The notes under the pieces were generated by a model. The model saw only the letters and a list, made by a program, of their open reading frames with translations, was not told the DNA's origin and ran no database searches. Below are positions 34,956 through 43,566 of a stretch of 64,000 nt of DNA, in pieces. Numbering within the stretch: position 1 is the first letter of the stretch; each line of letters starts with the position of its first letter. The translations under genes were made by a program, and so were the position numbers. The stretch comes from Spirochaetales bacterium (GTDB taxonomy: Bacteria; Spirochaetota; Spirochaetia; DSM-2461), in the NCBI GenBank assembly GCA_028533045.1, contig JAQQAP010000029.1, positions 124,001 to 188,000 of the forward strand, written 5' to 3'.

Positions 34956-36233
34956 ATGGGGAATCTTTTTAAGAGAATTTTACTACCACTCATCTTCGTT
35001 TCAACCTTGGCGGCCCAGTCTAACCACACCGCCCTTACACTTCGCTTTTTTCCTTTGAACTCCCAAATTCTCCTGGACGGCATACCGGTAGAGCCCGTTT
35101 TTTCCGATGAGGAGGGGGAGTTTCGCACTTTCTATCTTTCCCGGGGGCTTCATCAATTGAGCATTAGTGCTCCCGGCTATGAGACCAGAAGCTACCCGCT
35201 TGTGGCGGAAGACCGGGAGATTAGTATTGAGGGAAAGCTTGAGAAGTTGGATTTACCAATTTACCAAGTAGGTGAACTTCCCACGGCAAAGCAGCCCAAG
35301 AGCGTTACCTTTTCTCCGGACGGTCAATATCTGGCTGTAGCCTCCCTGGGGAGCAACCGGGGGCTTCAGATTTATAGGGCCCGCCCCTTTGAGCACCTTG
35401 TGGATCTTATTCCCCCTGGAGATATGGCAGACAGTACGGGCTTTGTCGAGTCCTGCTGGCTCCCCGGGCGGGAGGAGGTTTGGTTCTCCCAGATGAACAC
35501 CGGTCTGTTTCACGTTTACTCTACGGTCGATTGGAGTTACCAGGGCAGCTACTCCGGAGGTGGGGGCTGGAGTAAGGTTCTGCTTGTATCCCGTGATGAA
35601 AGCCGGGTCTATCTGTCCCACTGGTCATCGGAAACGGTCACCGAAATTGATGTAGCCACCCGAACAATTCTGCGCACCTTTCCCACCAGCGGCACACCTC
35701 GGGGCATGACCTTTTCTCCCGACGGAAAGACCCTTTTGGTGGCGATTTTTTCCGCCAATGCCCTGGATCAAATCGACTTGGTTACGGGAACTGTCACAAC
35801 CAAAAACTACAGCGCCCATTCGGGAGCCATGCGTCACCTCCTTTCCGATTCGATCCGGGGGCTTCATTACGTGACCAATATGCAGCTAGGGGTGGTTTAT
35901 GCCCTTTCCGACAGAACCGGGGTCGTCAGGAATGTCTACCAGGTCGGCTTCAAGCCCAACACCGCCGAAATGTCTTCCGATGGGCGCTATCTTTTTGTCT
36001 CTTGCCGGGGACCCAATAATCCGGTCAGCTATCTTATTGAGGGCCACGAATTCGGCAAGGTCTACATCATAGACCTGGAGAAGCGGGAGGTTATCGGTTG
36101 GATCTGGGGGCGCGATCAGCCCACCGGACTGGATGTCAGCCCCGATTCCCGCTATCTCGCTTTTACCGATTTTAAAGACGATAATCTTGAACTTTACCGT
36201 ATATTGCCCGGGGAGGATTTATGGAAGGAGTAA
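34956..36233 (+). CDS. Secreted PEGA-domain / YVTN beta-propeller protein
   Basis: This 425-residue exported protein has a signal peptide (MGNLFKRILLPLIFVSTLAAQ), a PEGA-like beta domain (about 25-100, LRFFPLNSQILLDGIPVEP and LSRGLHQLSISAPGYE) and a seven-bladed type of propeller (about 110-425) with repeats such as SVTFSPDGQYLAVASLG, GMTFSPDGKTLLVAIFSAN, EMSSDGRYLFVSCRG and DVSPDSRYLAFTDF. Such proteins bind surfaces or partners outside the cytoplasm; no enzyme site is visible. It is divergent from the ECF sigma operon and overlaps the Nudix gene by 13 bases. Confidence 0.85.
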   Translation: MGNLFKRILLPLIFVSTLAAQSNHTALTLRFFPLNSQILLDGIPVEPVFSDEEGEFRTFYLSRGLHQLSISAPGYETRSYPLVAEDREISIEGKLEKLDLPIYQVGELPTAKQPKSVTFSPDGQYLAVASLGSNRGLQIYRARPFEHLVDLIPPGDMADSTGFVESCWLPGREEVWFSQMNTGLFHVYSTVDWSYQGSYSGGGGWSKVLLVSRDESRVYLSHWSSETVTEIDVATRTILRTFPTSGTPRGMTFSPDGKTLLVAIFSANALDQIDLVTGTVTTKNYSAHSGAMRHLLSDSIRGLHYVTNMQLGVVYALSDRTGVVRNVYQVGFKPNTAEMSSDGRYLFVSCRGPNNPVSYLIEGHEFGKVYIIDLEKREVIGWIWGRDQPTGLDVSPDSRYLAFTDFKDDNLELYRILPGEDLWKE

Positions 36234-36787
36234 AGCTGATCAGGCTGACAGGGGCCCGGCTGCTTTTAGGATACAGGAAGCGCCGTTTTGCCCGGGACGA
36301 GTGGTTTGACCTTGTTACTCCCGCCGGTCGTAAATTGGGAGAAGCCCCTCGCTCCGTCTGCCACAGAGGCCCGGGGCTGCTCCATTCGGTTGTCCACCTC
36401 CATGTGACCGATTCTGAGGGCCGCCTCTACCTGCAAAAACGGTCTCTCAACAAGAAAATACAGCCCGGGAAATGGGACACCTCCGTGGGGGGGCATGTGG
36501 ATTCCGGTGAAGCTGTGACCGATGCCCTTGTCCGTGAGACCCGGGAGGAGCTGGGGATGGAGGGATTTTCGCCCCGGGAACTCATTACTTACGTGTGGGA
36601 ATCGGAACAGGAGAGCGAACTGGTCCACTCCTATACGACTCGGTGGGACGGGCCGGTTAAACCTGACCCGGAAGAGATTGAGGAGGGCCGATTCTGGTCA
36701 CGGTCAGAGATAGAAGAGGGCCTGGGTAAGGGTGTTTTTACCCCGAATTTTGAGCAGGAGTATGTGCGGATTCGGGCATCTCTCTAA
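36221..36787 (+). CDS. Nudix hydrolase (YfcD/IDI-like)
   Basis: This is a 188-residue hydrolase with a complete Nudix box at about 90-113 (GGHVDSGEAVTDALVRETREELG, pattern GX5EX7REUXEEXGU). The N-terminal FDLVTPAGRKLGEAPRSVCHRGPGLLH and LQKRSLNKKIQPGKWDTSVGGH are typical of the YfcD and isopentenyl-diphosphate isomerase-like subgroup, whose substrates are poorly known. GGGGAGG precedes the ATG at a good distance and the gene overlaps its neighbour, so the two are co-translated. Confidence 0.9.
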   Translation: MEGVKLIRLTGARLLLGYRKRRFARDEWFDLVTPAGRKLGEAPRSVCHRGPGLLHSVVHLHVTDSEGRLYLQKRSLNKKIQPGKWDTSVGGHVDSGEAVTDALVRETREELGMEGFSPRELITYVWESEQESELVHSYTTRWDGPVKPDPEEIEEGRFWSRSEIEEGLGKGVFTPNFEQEYVRIRASL

Positions 36788-36819
36788 TAAAACTGTAATG
36801 TTTGATTCGCCTAATTAAA

Positions 36820-36848
36820 TTGACTTCCTCCCGAACAGGGGTTATATT
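36820..36848 (+). promoter_or_regulatory. Promoter of the thioredoxin-like gene
   Basis: TTGACT (36820-36825), 17 bases and TATATT (36843-36848), followed by a normal leader with AGGAG seven bases before the ATG at 36878. This gene contrasts with the leaderless-type starts nearby. Confidence 0.75.
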
Positions 36849-36877
36849 CAAAATACACTATGTTTCAGGAGTCCCTA

Positions 36878-37501
36878 ATGAAAACAAGCAAGATTATTTA
36901 TATAGCCCTTATTCTCCTTTTGGCGGGGGGAGCCTTTTTTCTTTTTGCCAATGGTAACGAAGATGAAGTGAACCGTTCGGAGACCACCGGCGAATCCTCC
37001 GCTCCTTTGGAAGCTGCCATTGTGTTTGACGAAAACGCCTATCCTCCCAACGGTTGGACCGTAAGTATGGCAGAAGCCGCTGCCGAGGCGGAAGCTTCGG
37101 GCAAGATGATCCTTTTGAACTTTACCGGCTCCGACTGGTGCGGTTGGTGTCAGAAATTGGAACAGCAGGTCTTTTCCCAGCCCGAATTTCTCAGTTGGGC
37201 CAATGATAACCTTGTAATGGTTTTTATTGATTCCCCCTCTTCCATCGTGCTGGACGATCCTCTGGTAGAGCAGAACCAGTTGCTTCAGCAGGCTCTGGGT
37301 ATTCAGGGATTTCCCACGGTGTTTCTTTTGGGCAGCGATTTAACGCCCCTCTTGAGGACGGGATACATGGATGGTTTACCCGCCGATTATATTCACCACC
37401 TGGAAACGGACCGACTGGGACTGGATGAAGAGTCGGAAGCGAACTTCCGCAACGGATTTTCCGGTTTTATTGAAGAACAACTCAAACCCCTGAATATCTA
37501 A
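36878..37501 (+). CDS. Exported thioredoxin-fold protein
   Basis: This 207-residue protein has an N-terminal hydrophobic signal or anchor (residues 4-24) and a thioredoxin-like domain (about 60-190) with the redox motif WCGWC (C88 and C91) in LLNFTGSDWCGWCQKLE and the cis-proline region GIQGFPTVFLLG. It is a member of the thioredoxin_7/DUF255-like group that acts in the periplasm or on the membrane surface. Start chosen at 36878 (AGGAG upstream); the ATG at 36860 sits inside the leader. The electron donor is not in the window. Confidence 0.85.
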   Translation: MKTSKIIYIALILLLAGGAFFLFANGNEDEVNRSETTGESSAPLEAAIVFDENAYPPNGWTVSMAEAAAEAEASGKMILLNFTGSDWCGWCQKLEQQVFSQPEFLSWANDNLVMVFIDSPSSIVLDDPLVEQNQLLQQALGIQGFPTVFLLGSDLTPLLRTGYMDGLPADYIHHLETDRLGLDEESEANFRNGFSGFIEEQLKPLNI

Positions 37502-37504
37502 AAC

Positions 37505-37533
37505 TTGCCAACCCCTGTTAAATGGAGTAGAGT
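37505..37533 (+). promoter_or_regulatory. Promoter of the FapA gene, adjacent to its start codon
   Basis: TTGCCA (37505-37510), 17 bases and TAGAGT (37528-37533), then six bases and ATG at 37540. The only GGAG is inside the promoter spacer and would not be in the mRNA. The same TAGAGT-N6-ATG layout precedes the gene at 54830. Confidence 0.6.
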
Positions 37534-37539
37534 GAACCT

Positions 37540-39186
37540 ATGATAAAAGGCTTCACCCTCTCCTACAGCAAAGGCAGTGCCTGGCTGACCGTTTACCCCC
37601 TCCAGAGTGAGGGGAGGCAGGTCTATTCCGACGAAATTCGGGCGCGCATGAAAATCCTGAGGATTCCTCCCGTAAGAAATACCCTTATAGAGAATATTAT
37701 TCAGGAAGCTTCGGGAGAAGCGGTGGAACTGGGCCCCTGGCCCGGGGGGGAAGTCCTCTCCGCCCGCTGTTCCATCGAAGTGGCGGAGGATCGAATGACC
37801 GCCACCCTTACCGTTACTCCCCCCCGTCCGGGAGGCGAAGAAATAACCGTTCCCCTTATAGAAGCGGCACTGAAGGAGACCGGTATTCTGGCAGGTGTAG
37901 ACCGGGAGTGGCTACGCCGTACGGGGGAAGAGAAGATATACAATCGGAAAATCCCCATCGCCCGGGGAGCCGATCCGGTTCACGGTAAGGGCTCCCGGGT
38001 AAAATACCATTTTGCCACCCAACGAATCCCCTACAAAGAATTACTTTACGGTCGCATCGATCTTAAGGAACTCAACTATATTCAACACCGCGAGGAGGGA
38101 GATCTTTTAGCGGAACTTCTCCCCCGTGAAGAACCTCAAGAGGGGTACTTGGTTACGGGGGTAACCCTTCCTGCCCGGGAAGCGGACAAGGGAGAAAAAA
38201 TCATTCCCGGAGAAGGAACCCTTCTTGAGGGAGAGAGGCTCCTCGCCAGCCGCGAGGGCAATGCCCGCCTGGAAAAGGGTATGGTGCTTGTGGAGCCGGT
38301 AGTAACCGTAAATAATGTGGACTACGAAACGGGAAATCTCGATTTTGAAGGCTCCGTTGTAGTTAAAGGTACCGTGGCCGACGGTTTTTCTATAAGCGCC
38401 GGGGGCGATATAGAGGTGGAAAAGTGTGTTGGCCGGGCTAGACTGAAGGCGGGGCGCAATATTATCCTTAAGCAGGGAATTAATGGTGATAATGAAGCCT
38501 TTGTTCAGGCCGGGGGGAGTGTCACGACCAAATACGGAGAGAGTTCCCAAATCCTTTGTGAAGGGGATCTTATTGTTCGGGAAGCCCTGATGCACTGCTC
38601 TCTCATGGTAAAGGGAAATCTTCTTCTTGCCGGGGGGCGAGCGGAGCTTTTGGGGGGCAGTGCCGTTATTCAAGGTTCTTTACTGTGCCGAAAGTTGGGA
38701 GGAATCTATGAACCCAACACTTCCGTTGTGCTGGGGATTAATCCGGAAGATCTGGAAAACTATAAGAAGCTTTTAGGATCGATTGAAGCCAAAAGGATTA
38801 GGCTGGACGAGCTGGACAAAAAAATCGGTCTTATTCGAAAAGGAGCTTTCGGAGAGGATAATCGGGAGAAATTGCGTCAGGCGGAAATTCAGCTTGAGGA
38901 AGAGGCGGTTCTGGTAAACGGAGAAGTCAAGGAAATGGTTGCCCGCAGCCACGAGATGGGACGGGCCATGCCGGTACGGTCCGAATCGATTCTGGCCGCA
39001 GAAGACCGTATTTACAGCGGGGTGCAAATCCTGTTCGGCTTTACGGAGTATACGGGAAATGCCGGAGGAAAGGGCGTACCTTCTACCGTCCTCAGCTGTC
39101 ACGAAGGTGTGATTCGGGACCGGGGATTTGACCGGGCTAATCCGCCCCGGATAGTTCCGGTCGGGGAAGAGGAAATCCCCTCTTGA
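37540..39186 (+). CDS. FapA/DUF342 family protein
   Basis: This 548-residue protein has the FapA-type architecture: an N-terminal domain, a central right-handed beta-helix of polymer-like strands (about 245-400; VVVKGTVADGFSISAGGDIEVEKCVG, ARLKAGRNIILKQGINGDNEAFVQAGGSV) and a C-terminal coiled coil (about 405-475). FapA-like proteins are common in spirochaetes and may act on DNA, polysaccharide or the cell surface; the biochemical role is unknown. No signal peptide is seen, so it is cytoplasmic. The alkyltransferase-like gene overlaps its stop. Confidence 0.88.
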   Translation: MIKGFTLSYSKGSAWLTVYPLQSEGRQVYSDEIRARMKILRIPPVRNTLIENIIQEASGEAVELGPWPGGEVLSARCSIEVAEDRMTATLTVTPPRPGGEEITVPLIEAALKETGILAGVDREWLRRTGEEKIYNRKIPIARGADPVHGKGSRVKYHFATQRIPYKELLYGRIDLKELNYIQHREEGDLLAELLPREEPQEGYLVTGVTLPAREADKGEKIIPGEGTLLEGERLLASREGNARLEKGMVLVEPVVTVNNVDYETGNLDFEGSVVVKGTVADGFSISAGGDIEVEKCVGRARLKAGRNIILKQGINGDNEAFVQAGGSVTTKYGESSQILCEGDLIVREALMHCSLMVKGNLLLAGGRAELLGGSAVIQGSLLCRKLGGIYEPNTSVVLGINPEDLENYKKLLGSIEAKRIRLDELDKKIGLIRKGAFGEDNREKLRQAEIQLEEEAVLVNGEVKEMVARSHEMGRAMPVRSESILAAEDRIYSGVQILFGFTEYTGNAGGKGVPSTVLSCHEGVIRDRGFDRANPPRIVPVGEEEIPS

Positions 39187-39440
39187 CCGAATTTTCCGAG
39201 CGTGTCATCCGCATCATAGCTGCTATTCCTCCCGGTGAAATCATGACCTACGGCGAAGTGTCCCGGGCCGCCGGAAGTGCTCGGGGGGCCCGCCAGGTTT
39301 CCCGTCTCCTCCACAGCTGTACCGGAAAATATGACCTCCCCTGGCACCGGGTGGTGGGAAAGGGCCCCCGCATATCCCTTCCCGGAGAGGGCGGTCTCAT
39401 TCAACGAAAACTACTCGAAGAGGAGGGCGTTTTCCTGTGA
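39183..39440 (+). CDS. Alkyltransferase-like (ATL) DNA repair protein
   Basis: This 85-residue protein matches the DNA-binding half of O6-alkylguanine transferases: IPPGEIMTYGEVSRAAG, the Arg finger region RGARQVSRLL and PWHRVV. The active-site cysteine of PCHRV is replaced by tryptophan (P53-W54-H55-R56), which defines the ATL family. Such proteins flag O6-alkylguanine for nucleotide excision repair rather than transferring the alkyl group. The start is TTG, overlapping the fapA stop (TTGA), with GAGG about ten bases upstream; its stop overlaps the next gene (GTGA). Confidence 0.88.
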   Translation: MTEFSERVIRIIAAIPPGEIMTYGEVSRAAGSARGARQVSRLLHSCTGKYDLPWHRVVGKGPRISLPGEGGLIQRKLLEEEGVFL

Positions 39441-40315
39441 AAATACCCAAGTTACTAACCGACTATCTGCAAATTGTCCTGGGCTCCTTTCTTTTGGCTG
39501 CGGGATTTGTCTTTTTTATTAATCCCTACAAACTGGTTCCGGGAGGGCTCTTTGGTTTAGGCCTGGTCGTTCATAGCCTGATACCCTGGATAAGTGTGGG
39601 CGTTTTCTCCCTGGTCCTTAACATTCCCATTCTCCTTATAGGAATTCGGGTTTTAGGACCGAAATTCGGCCTAAAAACAGTGATAGGTCTGGTCCTTTCT
39701 TCCCTCTTTATGGATGGTTTAACCTACCTCGTAGGTGAGGACGATCCCTTGGGCCTGGGGCAGGATGTGCTGCTTTGTGCGATCTTTGGAGCTATCCTGA
39801 TTGGAGCGGGAATAGGCCTGACTTTTAGGGCCCGGGCCACCTCCGGCGGAGTCGATGTAATTTCCATGGTCATAGCCAAGTGGAGCCGCTACCCGGTGGA
39901 TAAGGTGCTTGTAGTGGTCGATACGATTATTGTTCTCTCCGGTCTCATCGTTTTTCGCGATTGGAAAACGCCCCTTTATTCCCTTTTAACCATTTACATA
40001 GTAGGCCGGGTCTTGGAAGTCGTTCTCATGGGGGGGGCAAGGAATAAGGCACTCTATATCTTCTCCGAGAAAAATGAAGAGATCCGAAAGTTTATAGTAA
40101 AGGATCTTGACCGGGGAGGCACCTTTTTTGAAGGGGCCGGTATGTTCTCCGGCGAGAAGAAGCAGGTTATTTTTACCATCCTCTCTCTGCGGGAAACGGC
40201 CATAATGAAGGAGATGATCCACTCCATTGATCCGGAAGCCTTTGTGGCTGTGGTGAATACTCATGAGATTTTAGGCGAGGGTTTCCACCCTCTTTCTGAA
40301 CCGAACGGCATCTAG
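39437..40315 (+). CDS. YitT-family membrane protein
   Basis: This 292-residue protein has five or six membrane segments in the first 200 residues (GSFLLAAGFVFFINPYKLVPGGLFGLGLV, GAGIGLTFRARATSGGVDVI) and a C-terminal cytoplasmic DUF2179 domain (about 210-285). That is the YitT/DUF161 layout. The function of the family is not established. The start is GTG, overlapping the ATL stop by four bases. The stop codon TAG lies within the end of palindromic repeat copy 2. Confidence 0.88.
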   Translation: MKIPKLLTDYLQIVLGSFLLAAGFVFFINPYKLVPGGLFGLGLVVHSLIPWISVGVFSLVLNIPILLIGIRVLGPKFGLKTVIGLVLSSLFMDGLTYLVGEDDPLGLGQDVLLCAIFGAILIGAGIGLTFRARATSGGVDVISMVIAKWSRYPVDKVLVVVDTIIVLSGLIVFRDWKTPLYSLLTIYIVGRVLEVVLMGGARNKALYIFSEKNEEIRKFIVKDLDRGGTFFEGAGMFSGEKKQVIFTILSLRETAIMKEMIHSIDPEAFVAVVNTHEILGEGFHPLSEPNGI

Positions 40316-40420
40316 CACCGGGAGCGTCGTTGTCCGAGAAGTCTGAAATCCTCATGTACTTTTTGTACACTGCGGTTTCAGACTTCTCGAACGCCTAGCT
40401 CGCGGCACGATCTGCCGTTC
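40303..40420. repeat. Palindromic intergenic repeat, copy 2
   Basis: A 118-base palindrome with perfect end arms GAACGGCA / TGCCGTTC and a long inner stem whose left half is CGAGAAGTCTGAAA. The core is identical to copy 1 (11744-11864) except for the middle triplet (TTT instead of AGC). It begins inside the last codons of the YitT gene and supplies its TAG stop. No target-site duplication is visible at the borders. Confidence 0.88.
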
Positions 40421-40528
40421 TTGCACCGCGTTTGTGTTATTTGCCGAATCGCTTTGCTTTCGGCAGGATTTACGGTTTTTTTCACCGCTTTCTAGGGCAC
40501 CCTATCGCTTCGCTTAGGGTGTTTTTTT
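40421..40528 (+). terminator. Tandem hairpins ending in a rho-independent terminator
   Basis: A first hairpin at 40442-40465 (TGCCGAA / TTCGGCA) is followed, a few bases on, by a run of seven T. A second hairpin, CACCCTA / TAGGGTG at 40498-40521, is followed directly by TTTTTTT (40522-40528). The second is a clear intrinsic terminator for the fapA-ATL-yitT transcript. Confidence 0.85.
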
Positions 40529-40570
40529 GTAAATACTAGCAAAAAGATAGTGAAAGTTGTGTTTTACCTC

Positions 40571-40620
40571 TTGCATCTTTTTTTTAGATATACTACTAAT
40601 GGGATAGAGATACTAGTGAT
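40571..40620 (+). promoter_or_regulatory. Promoter and candidate Rrf2 operator of the cys cluster
   Basis: TTGCAT (40571-40576), 17 bases and TACTAA (40594-40599) form a promoter. Two 11-base direct repeats, ATACTA(C/G)T(A/G)AT, lie at 40590-40600 and 40610-40620, 20 bases apart, covering the -10 box and the region just downstream. This is a good candidate for autoregulation by the Rrf2 protein encoded next. Confidence 0.6.
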
Positions 40621-40638
40621 TCAGGTGGGGAGGTGGCT

Positions 40639-41070
40639 TTGAAACTGTCTGCTAAAACAAGATATGCCGTGAGGTTGATGGTGAATTTGGCTCTGAACTA
40701 TCGGCAGGGGCCTGTGCAATTGAACGAGATTTCCGCTAAGGAGGGAATCTCGGAGAAGTATTTGGGCCAGATTGTCATTACTTTGCGGAGCGCCGGGCTG
40801 GTCAGGTCTGTGCGGGGAGCCAAGGGGGGATATCTCTTGGTAAACGATCCGTCAGAAGTCAGTCTTAAGGACATTGTTGAAATCATGGAAGGAGGTATGG
40901 ACATTATAGACAAGTTTGAAAATGAAGAGAGCGGTAGTTCGGAGATGTGCATTACCAGCCATGTGTGGGACAAGGTCGGCCGGGCGATAAATGAGGTACT
41001 GGAAAATATTAAGCTGAATGAGTTGGCCCATCGGGTTCAGGAAGAATCCCGGCCTATGTATTTTATATAA
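40639..41070 (+). CDS. Rrf2-family transcriptional regulator of cysteine genes
   Basis: This 143-residue winged-helix protein starts [18 protein letters not shown], the usual Rrf2 N-terminus, and continues with [31 protein letters not shown] (recognition helix and wing). Only one cysteine is present (EMCITSH, near 101), so it is not an IscR-type iron-sulfur protein and is closer to CymR. The TTG at 40639 is preferred because of GGGGAGG five bases upstream and alignment with relatives; a GTG at 40633 would add two residues. It heads the cysK-metY operon (22-base gap) and probably senses the sulfur supply. Confidence 0.88.
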   Translation: MKLSAKTRYAVRLMVNLALNYRQGPVQLNEISAKEGISEKYLGQIVITLRSAGLVRSVRGAKGGYLLVNDPSEVSLKDIVEIMEGGMDIIDKFENEESGSSEMCITSHVWDKVGRAINEVLENIKLNELAHRVQEESRPMYFI

Positions 41071-41092
41071 ACCTGAGATCAGGAGGAAAATT

Positions 41093-42019
41093 ATGAAACG
41101 TAATATAGCGGATAACATAAGCGAACTGGTGGGAAATACTCCGCTGGTTCGATTAAATAAGGTAAGTGAAGAAGCGGAAATTCTTCTTAAATTGGAAACT
41201 TTTAATCCCATGAGCAGTGTTAAGGACAGGATTGGGAAGAATATGATAGAAGCGGCGGAGAAGAGCGGCGCCCTTAAGCCGGGGGCCACCCTTATTGAGC
41301 CTACCAGCGGGAATACGGGTATAGCCCTGGCCTTCCTTTCCGCCCAGCGGGGGTATAAGCTGATTTTGACTATGCCCGAATCGATGAGTCAGGAGCGGCG
41401 GAAGCTGTTAAAGGCCCTGGGGGCCGAGCTCTACCTGACTCCCGCCGGCGGGGGAATGAAAGCGGCCATAGACAAGGCCACCGAGTTGAATAAGGAGATT
41501 CCCGGTTCCCTTATCCTCCAGCAGTTTGAGAATCCGGCCAACCCCGATGTTCACCGTAAGACGACCGCCCTGGAGATCTGGGAAGATACGGGAGGCCAGG
41601 TGGACATCTTTATCGCCGGTGTGGGAACGGGCGGGACCGTAACCGGTGTTTCGGAGATCTTGAAGGAGAAGAACCCCGATCTTAAAGCCTATGCGGTGGA
41701 GCCGGTGGCATCGCCGGTACTTTCCGGGGGAAAGCCTGGCCCCCATAAGATTCAGGGAATCGGAGCGGGCTTTGTCCCCGGGGTTCTCAATACTAAAATC
41801 TACGATGAAGTGTTAAAAATCCCCGCCGAGGAAGCGGGAGAGACAGCACGCAAGCTGGCCCGGGAAGAGGGTATCCTTGTGGGTATCTCCGCCGGGGCCA
41901 ATGTCAGGGCCGCCCAGATACTTGCGGCGCGGCCGGAAAACAGGGGTAAGACCATTGTCACCATAGGATGTGACACGGGCGAGCGTTACCTGAGTACTTG
42001 GCTTTTTGAAGAAGCTTAA
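41093..42019 (+). CDS. cysK: Cysteine synthase (O-acetylserine sulfhydrylase)
   Basis: This 308-residue PLP enzyme makes cysteine from O-acetylserine and sulfide. It has [21 protein letters not shown] with the PLP lysine K44, the substrate loop [12 protein letters not shown], the phosphate-binding [11 protein letters not shown] and [11 protein letters not shown]. The length is normal. AGGAGG six bases before the ATG at 41093 fixes the start; the longer frame from 41018 overlaps the regulator. It is followed by MetY after 12 bases. Confidence 0.95.
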   Translation: MKRNIADNISELVGNTPLVRLNKVSEEAEILLKLETFNPMSSVKDRIGKNMIEAAEKSGALKPGATLIEPTSGNTGIALAFLSAQRGYKLILTMPESMSQERRKLLKALGAELYLTPAGGGMKAAIDKATELNKEIPGSLILQQFENPANPDVHRKTTALEIWEDTGGQVDIFIAGVGTGGTVTGVSEILKEKNPDLKAYAVEPVASPVLSGGKPGPHKIQGIGAGFVPGVLNTKIYDEVLKIPAEEAGETARKLAREEGILVGISAGANVRAAQILAARPENRGKTIVTIGCDTGERYLSTWLFEEA

Positions 42020-42031
42020 GGAGTTAAAATT

Positions 42032-43312
42032 ATGAGTGATAAACAACTATTTGAAACCATAGCCCTTCACGGAGGGCAGACTATAGACGGCACAAAATCC
42101 CGGGGCGTACCTATTCACAGAACCAGCGCCTATCTTTTTGATTCGGCCGAACATGCCCAAAATCTTTTTGCCCTTAAGGAACTGGGGAATATTTATACCC
42201 GCCTGGGCAACCCTACCCAGGACGTACTGGAGCAGAGAGTAGCTGCCCTGGAAGGGGGTGCCGCCGCCCTGGCCCTGGCTTCCGGAACAAATGCCATTTT
42301 TTACACGATTATTAATATCTGTAACAGCGGAGACGAAGTGGTGGCCAGCCGGAAACTCTACGGTGGAACCTATACCATGTTCAGTGAAATTCTGCCCCAG
42401 TTCGGCATAACCGTCCGCTTTGTGGACCCCTCCGACAGGGAGGCCGTCAAAGGAGCCATTAACGAAAAAACCCGCGTCCTTTATAGCGAAACCATCGGGA
42501 ATCCCTCCCTTGACCTGCTCGACCTGAAAGCCTGGGGGGCCATTGCGAAAGAAGCGGAAATCCCCTTTGTGGTGGACTCCACCTTTACCACCCCCTATCT
42601 GTTAAGACCGATTGAGCACGGGGCCCACATCGTCATTCACTCCCTTACCAAGTGGATCGGCGGTCACGGTACGGCCATAGGGGGAATCGTGGTGGACTCG
42701 GGAACCTTTAACTGGCAGAACCCCAAATTCAGCCTCTATAACGAGCCCGACGGAGGCTATCACGGTCTGCGATTTGCCCATGATCTGGGGGCCCTGAATC
42801 CCATCGCCTTTATCCTTCGCATGAGGGTGGTCCCCCTGAGAAACCTGGGTGGCTCCATCGCGCCGGACAACTGCTGGTTCTTCCTGCAGGGGTTGGAAAC
42901 CCTCTCTTTGAGGATGGAACGTCACTCGCAGAATGCCCTTGAAGTAGCCCGTTTCCTCAAGAATCACCCCAAGGTTGCCTGGGTGCGTTATCCCGGACTG
43001 GAAGGTGATCCGGGTAAGGCTCTGGCCGACGAACTCCTTCCCAACGGAGCGGGAGGCATGGTCGTATTCGGTATTAAGTCCGGCCGGGAAGGGGGACAGA
43101 AGTTCATCGAAAGTCTCAACCTCTTCTCCCATGTGGCCAATGTGGGCGACGCGAAAAGCCTTGCCATCCACCCCGCTTCAACCACTCACTCCCAATTGAG
43201 CGAAGAGGATCTGGAAAAGGGCGGCATTAAGGCAGATCTGATTCGCCTTTCCATTGGAATTGAGAATATCGCCGATATTAAGGCTGATTTAAACCAGGCA
43301 CTGGAGGGCTAG
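42032..43312 (+). CDS. metY: O-acetylhomoserine sulfhydrylase
   Basis: This 426-residue Cys/Met-metabolism PLP enzyme has ETIALHGGQ at the start, YTRLGNPTQDVLEQRVAALEGG, SETIGNPSLDLLDL, HSLTKWIGGHG with the PLP lysine near residue 206, and HPASTTHSQL near the end, typical of O-acetylhomoserine (thiol)-lyases. It makes homocysteine directly from sulfide, complementing CysK. AAGGAG precedes the ATG. A 22-base minisatellite begins at the stop codon. Confidence 0.93.
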   Translation: MSDKQLFETIALHGGQTIDGTKSRGVPIHRTSAYLFDSAEHAQNLFALKELGNIYTRLGNPTQDVLEQRVAALEGGAAALALASGTNAIFYTIINICNSGDEVVASRKLYGGTYTMFSEILPQFGITVRFVDPSDREAVKGAINEKTRVLYSETIGNPSLDLLDLKAWGAIAKEAEIPFVVDSTFTTPYLLRPIEHGAHIVIHSLTKWIGGHGTAIGGIVVDSGTFNWQNPKFSLYNEPDGGYHGLRFAHDLGALNPIAFILRMRVVPLRNLGGSIAPDNCWFFLQGLETLSLRMERHSQNALEVARFLKNHPKVAWVRYPGLEGDPGKALADELLPNGAGGMVVFGIKSGREGGQKFIESLNLFSHVANVGDAKSLAIHPASTTHSQLSEEDLEKGGIKADLIRLSIGIENIADIKADLNQALEG

Positions 43313-43566
43313 TCGACCGAGGAGGGGCGTTCCCTCGTCGACAGAGCATCGTTCCCTCGCCGACTGAGCGTCGTTCCCTCGTCGACCGAGCATCGTTTTC
43401 TTGTCGACTGAGCGTCGTTCCCTCGTCGACCGAGCATCGTTCCCTCGCCGACAGAGCGCCGTTCCCTCGGCGACCGAACAGCGTCCCCTCGCCGACAGAG
43501 CATCGTTCCCTCGCCGACCGAGTGTCGTTACCTCGCCGACTGAACAGCGTTCCCTCGGCGAAAAAA
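43312..43566. repeat. 22-bp minisatellite, about 10 full units plus partials
   Basis: Ten consecutive 22-base units run from 43329 to 43548, consensus GTTCCCTCG(T/C)CGAC(N)GAGC(A/G)TC, flanked by partial units at both ends. Units vary at a few positions (for example GAACAGC, GAGTGTC) but never change length. There are no spacers. 22 is not a multiple of 3 and no continuous convincing frame exists. The array starts right at the metY stop codon and ends in the terminator of the convergent HU-like gene. Confidence 0.92.

Noticed and set aside
36860..36877. Upstream ATG of the thioredoxin-like gene
   Set aside because: It lies 11 bases after the -10 box and its codons contain the AGGAG that serves the ATG at 36878.
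40303..40420. Insertion sequence or MITE with target duplication
   Set aside because: The ends are inverted repeats, but no flanking direct duplication is visible and no transposase is in the window. I kept it as a palindromic repeat only.
43309..43503. Minus-strand ORF across the 22-bp repeats
   Set aside because: The 22-base period shifts frame each unit, so the protein is a by-product of the repeat; it also lacks a ribosome-binding site.
43329..43548. CRISPR array
   Set aside because: The 22-base units are contiguous with no spacers and diverge from each other; there are no cas genes nearby. It is a minisatellite.
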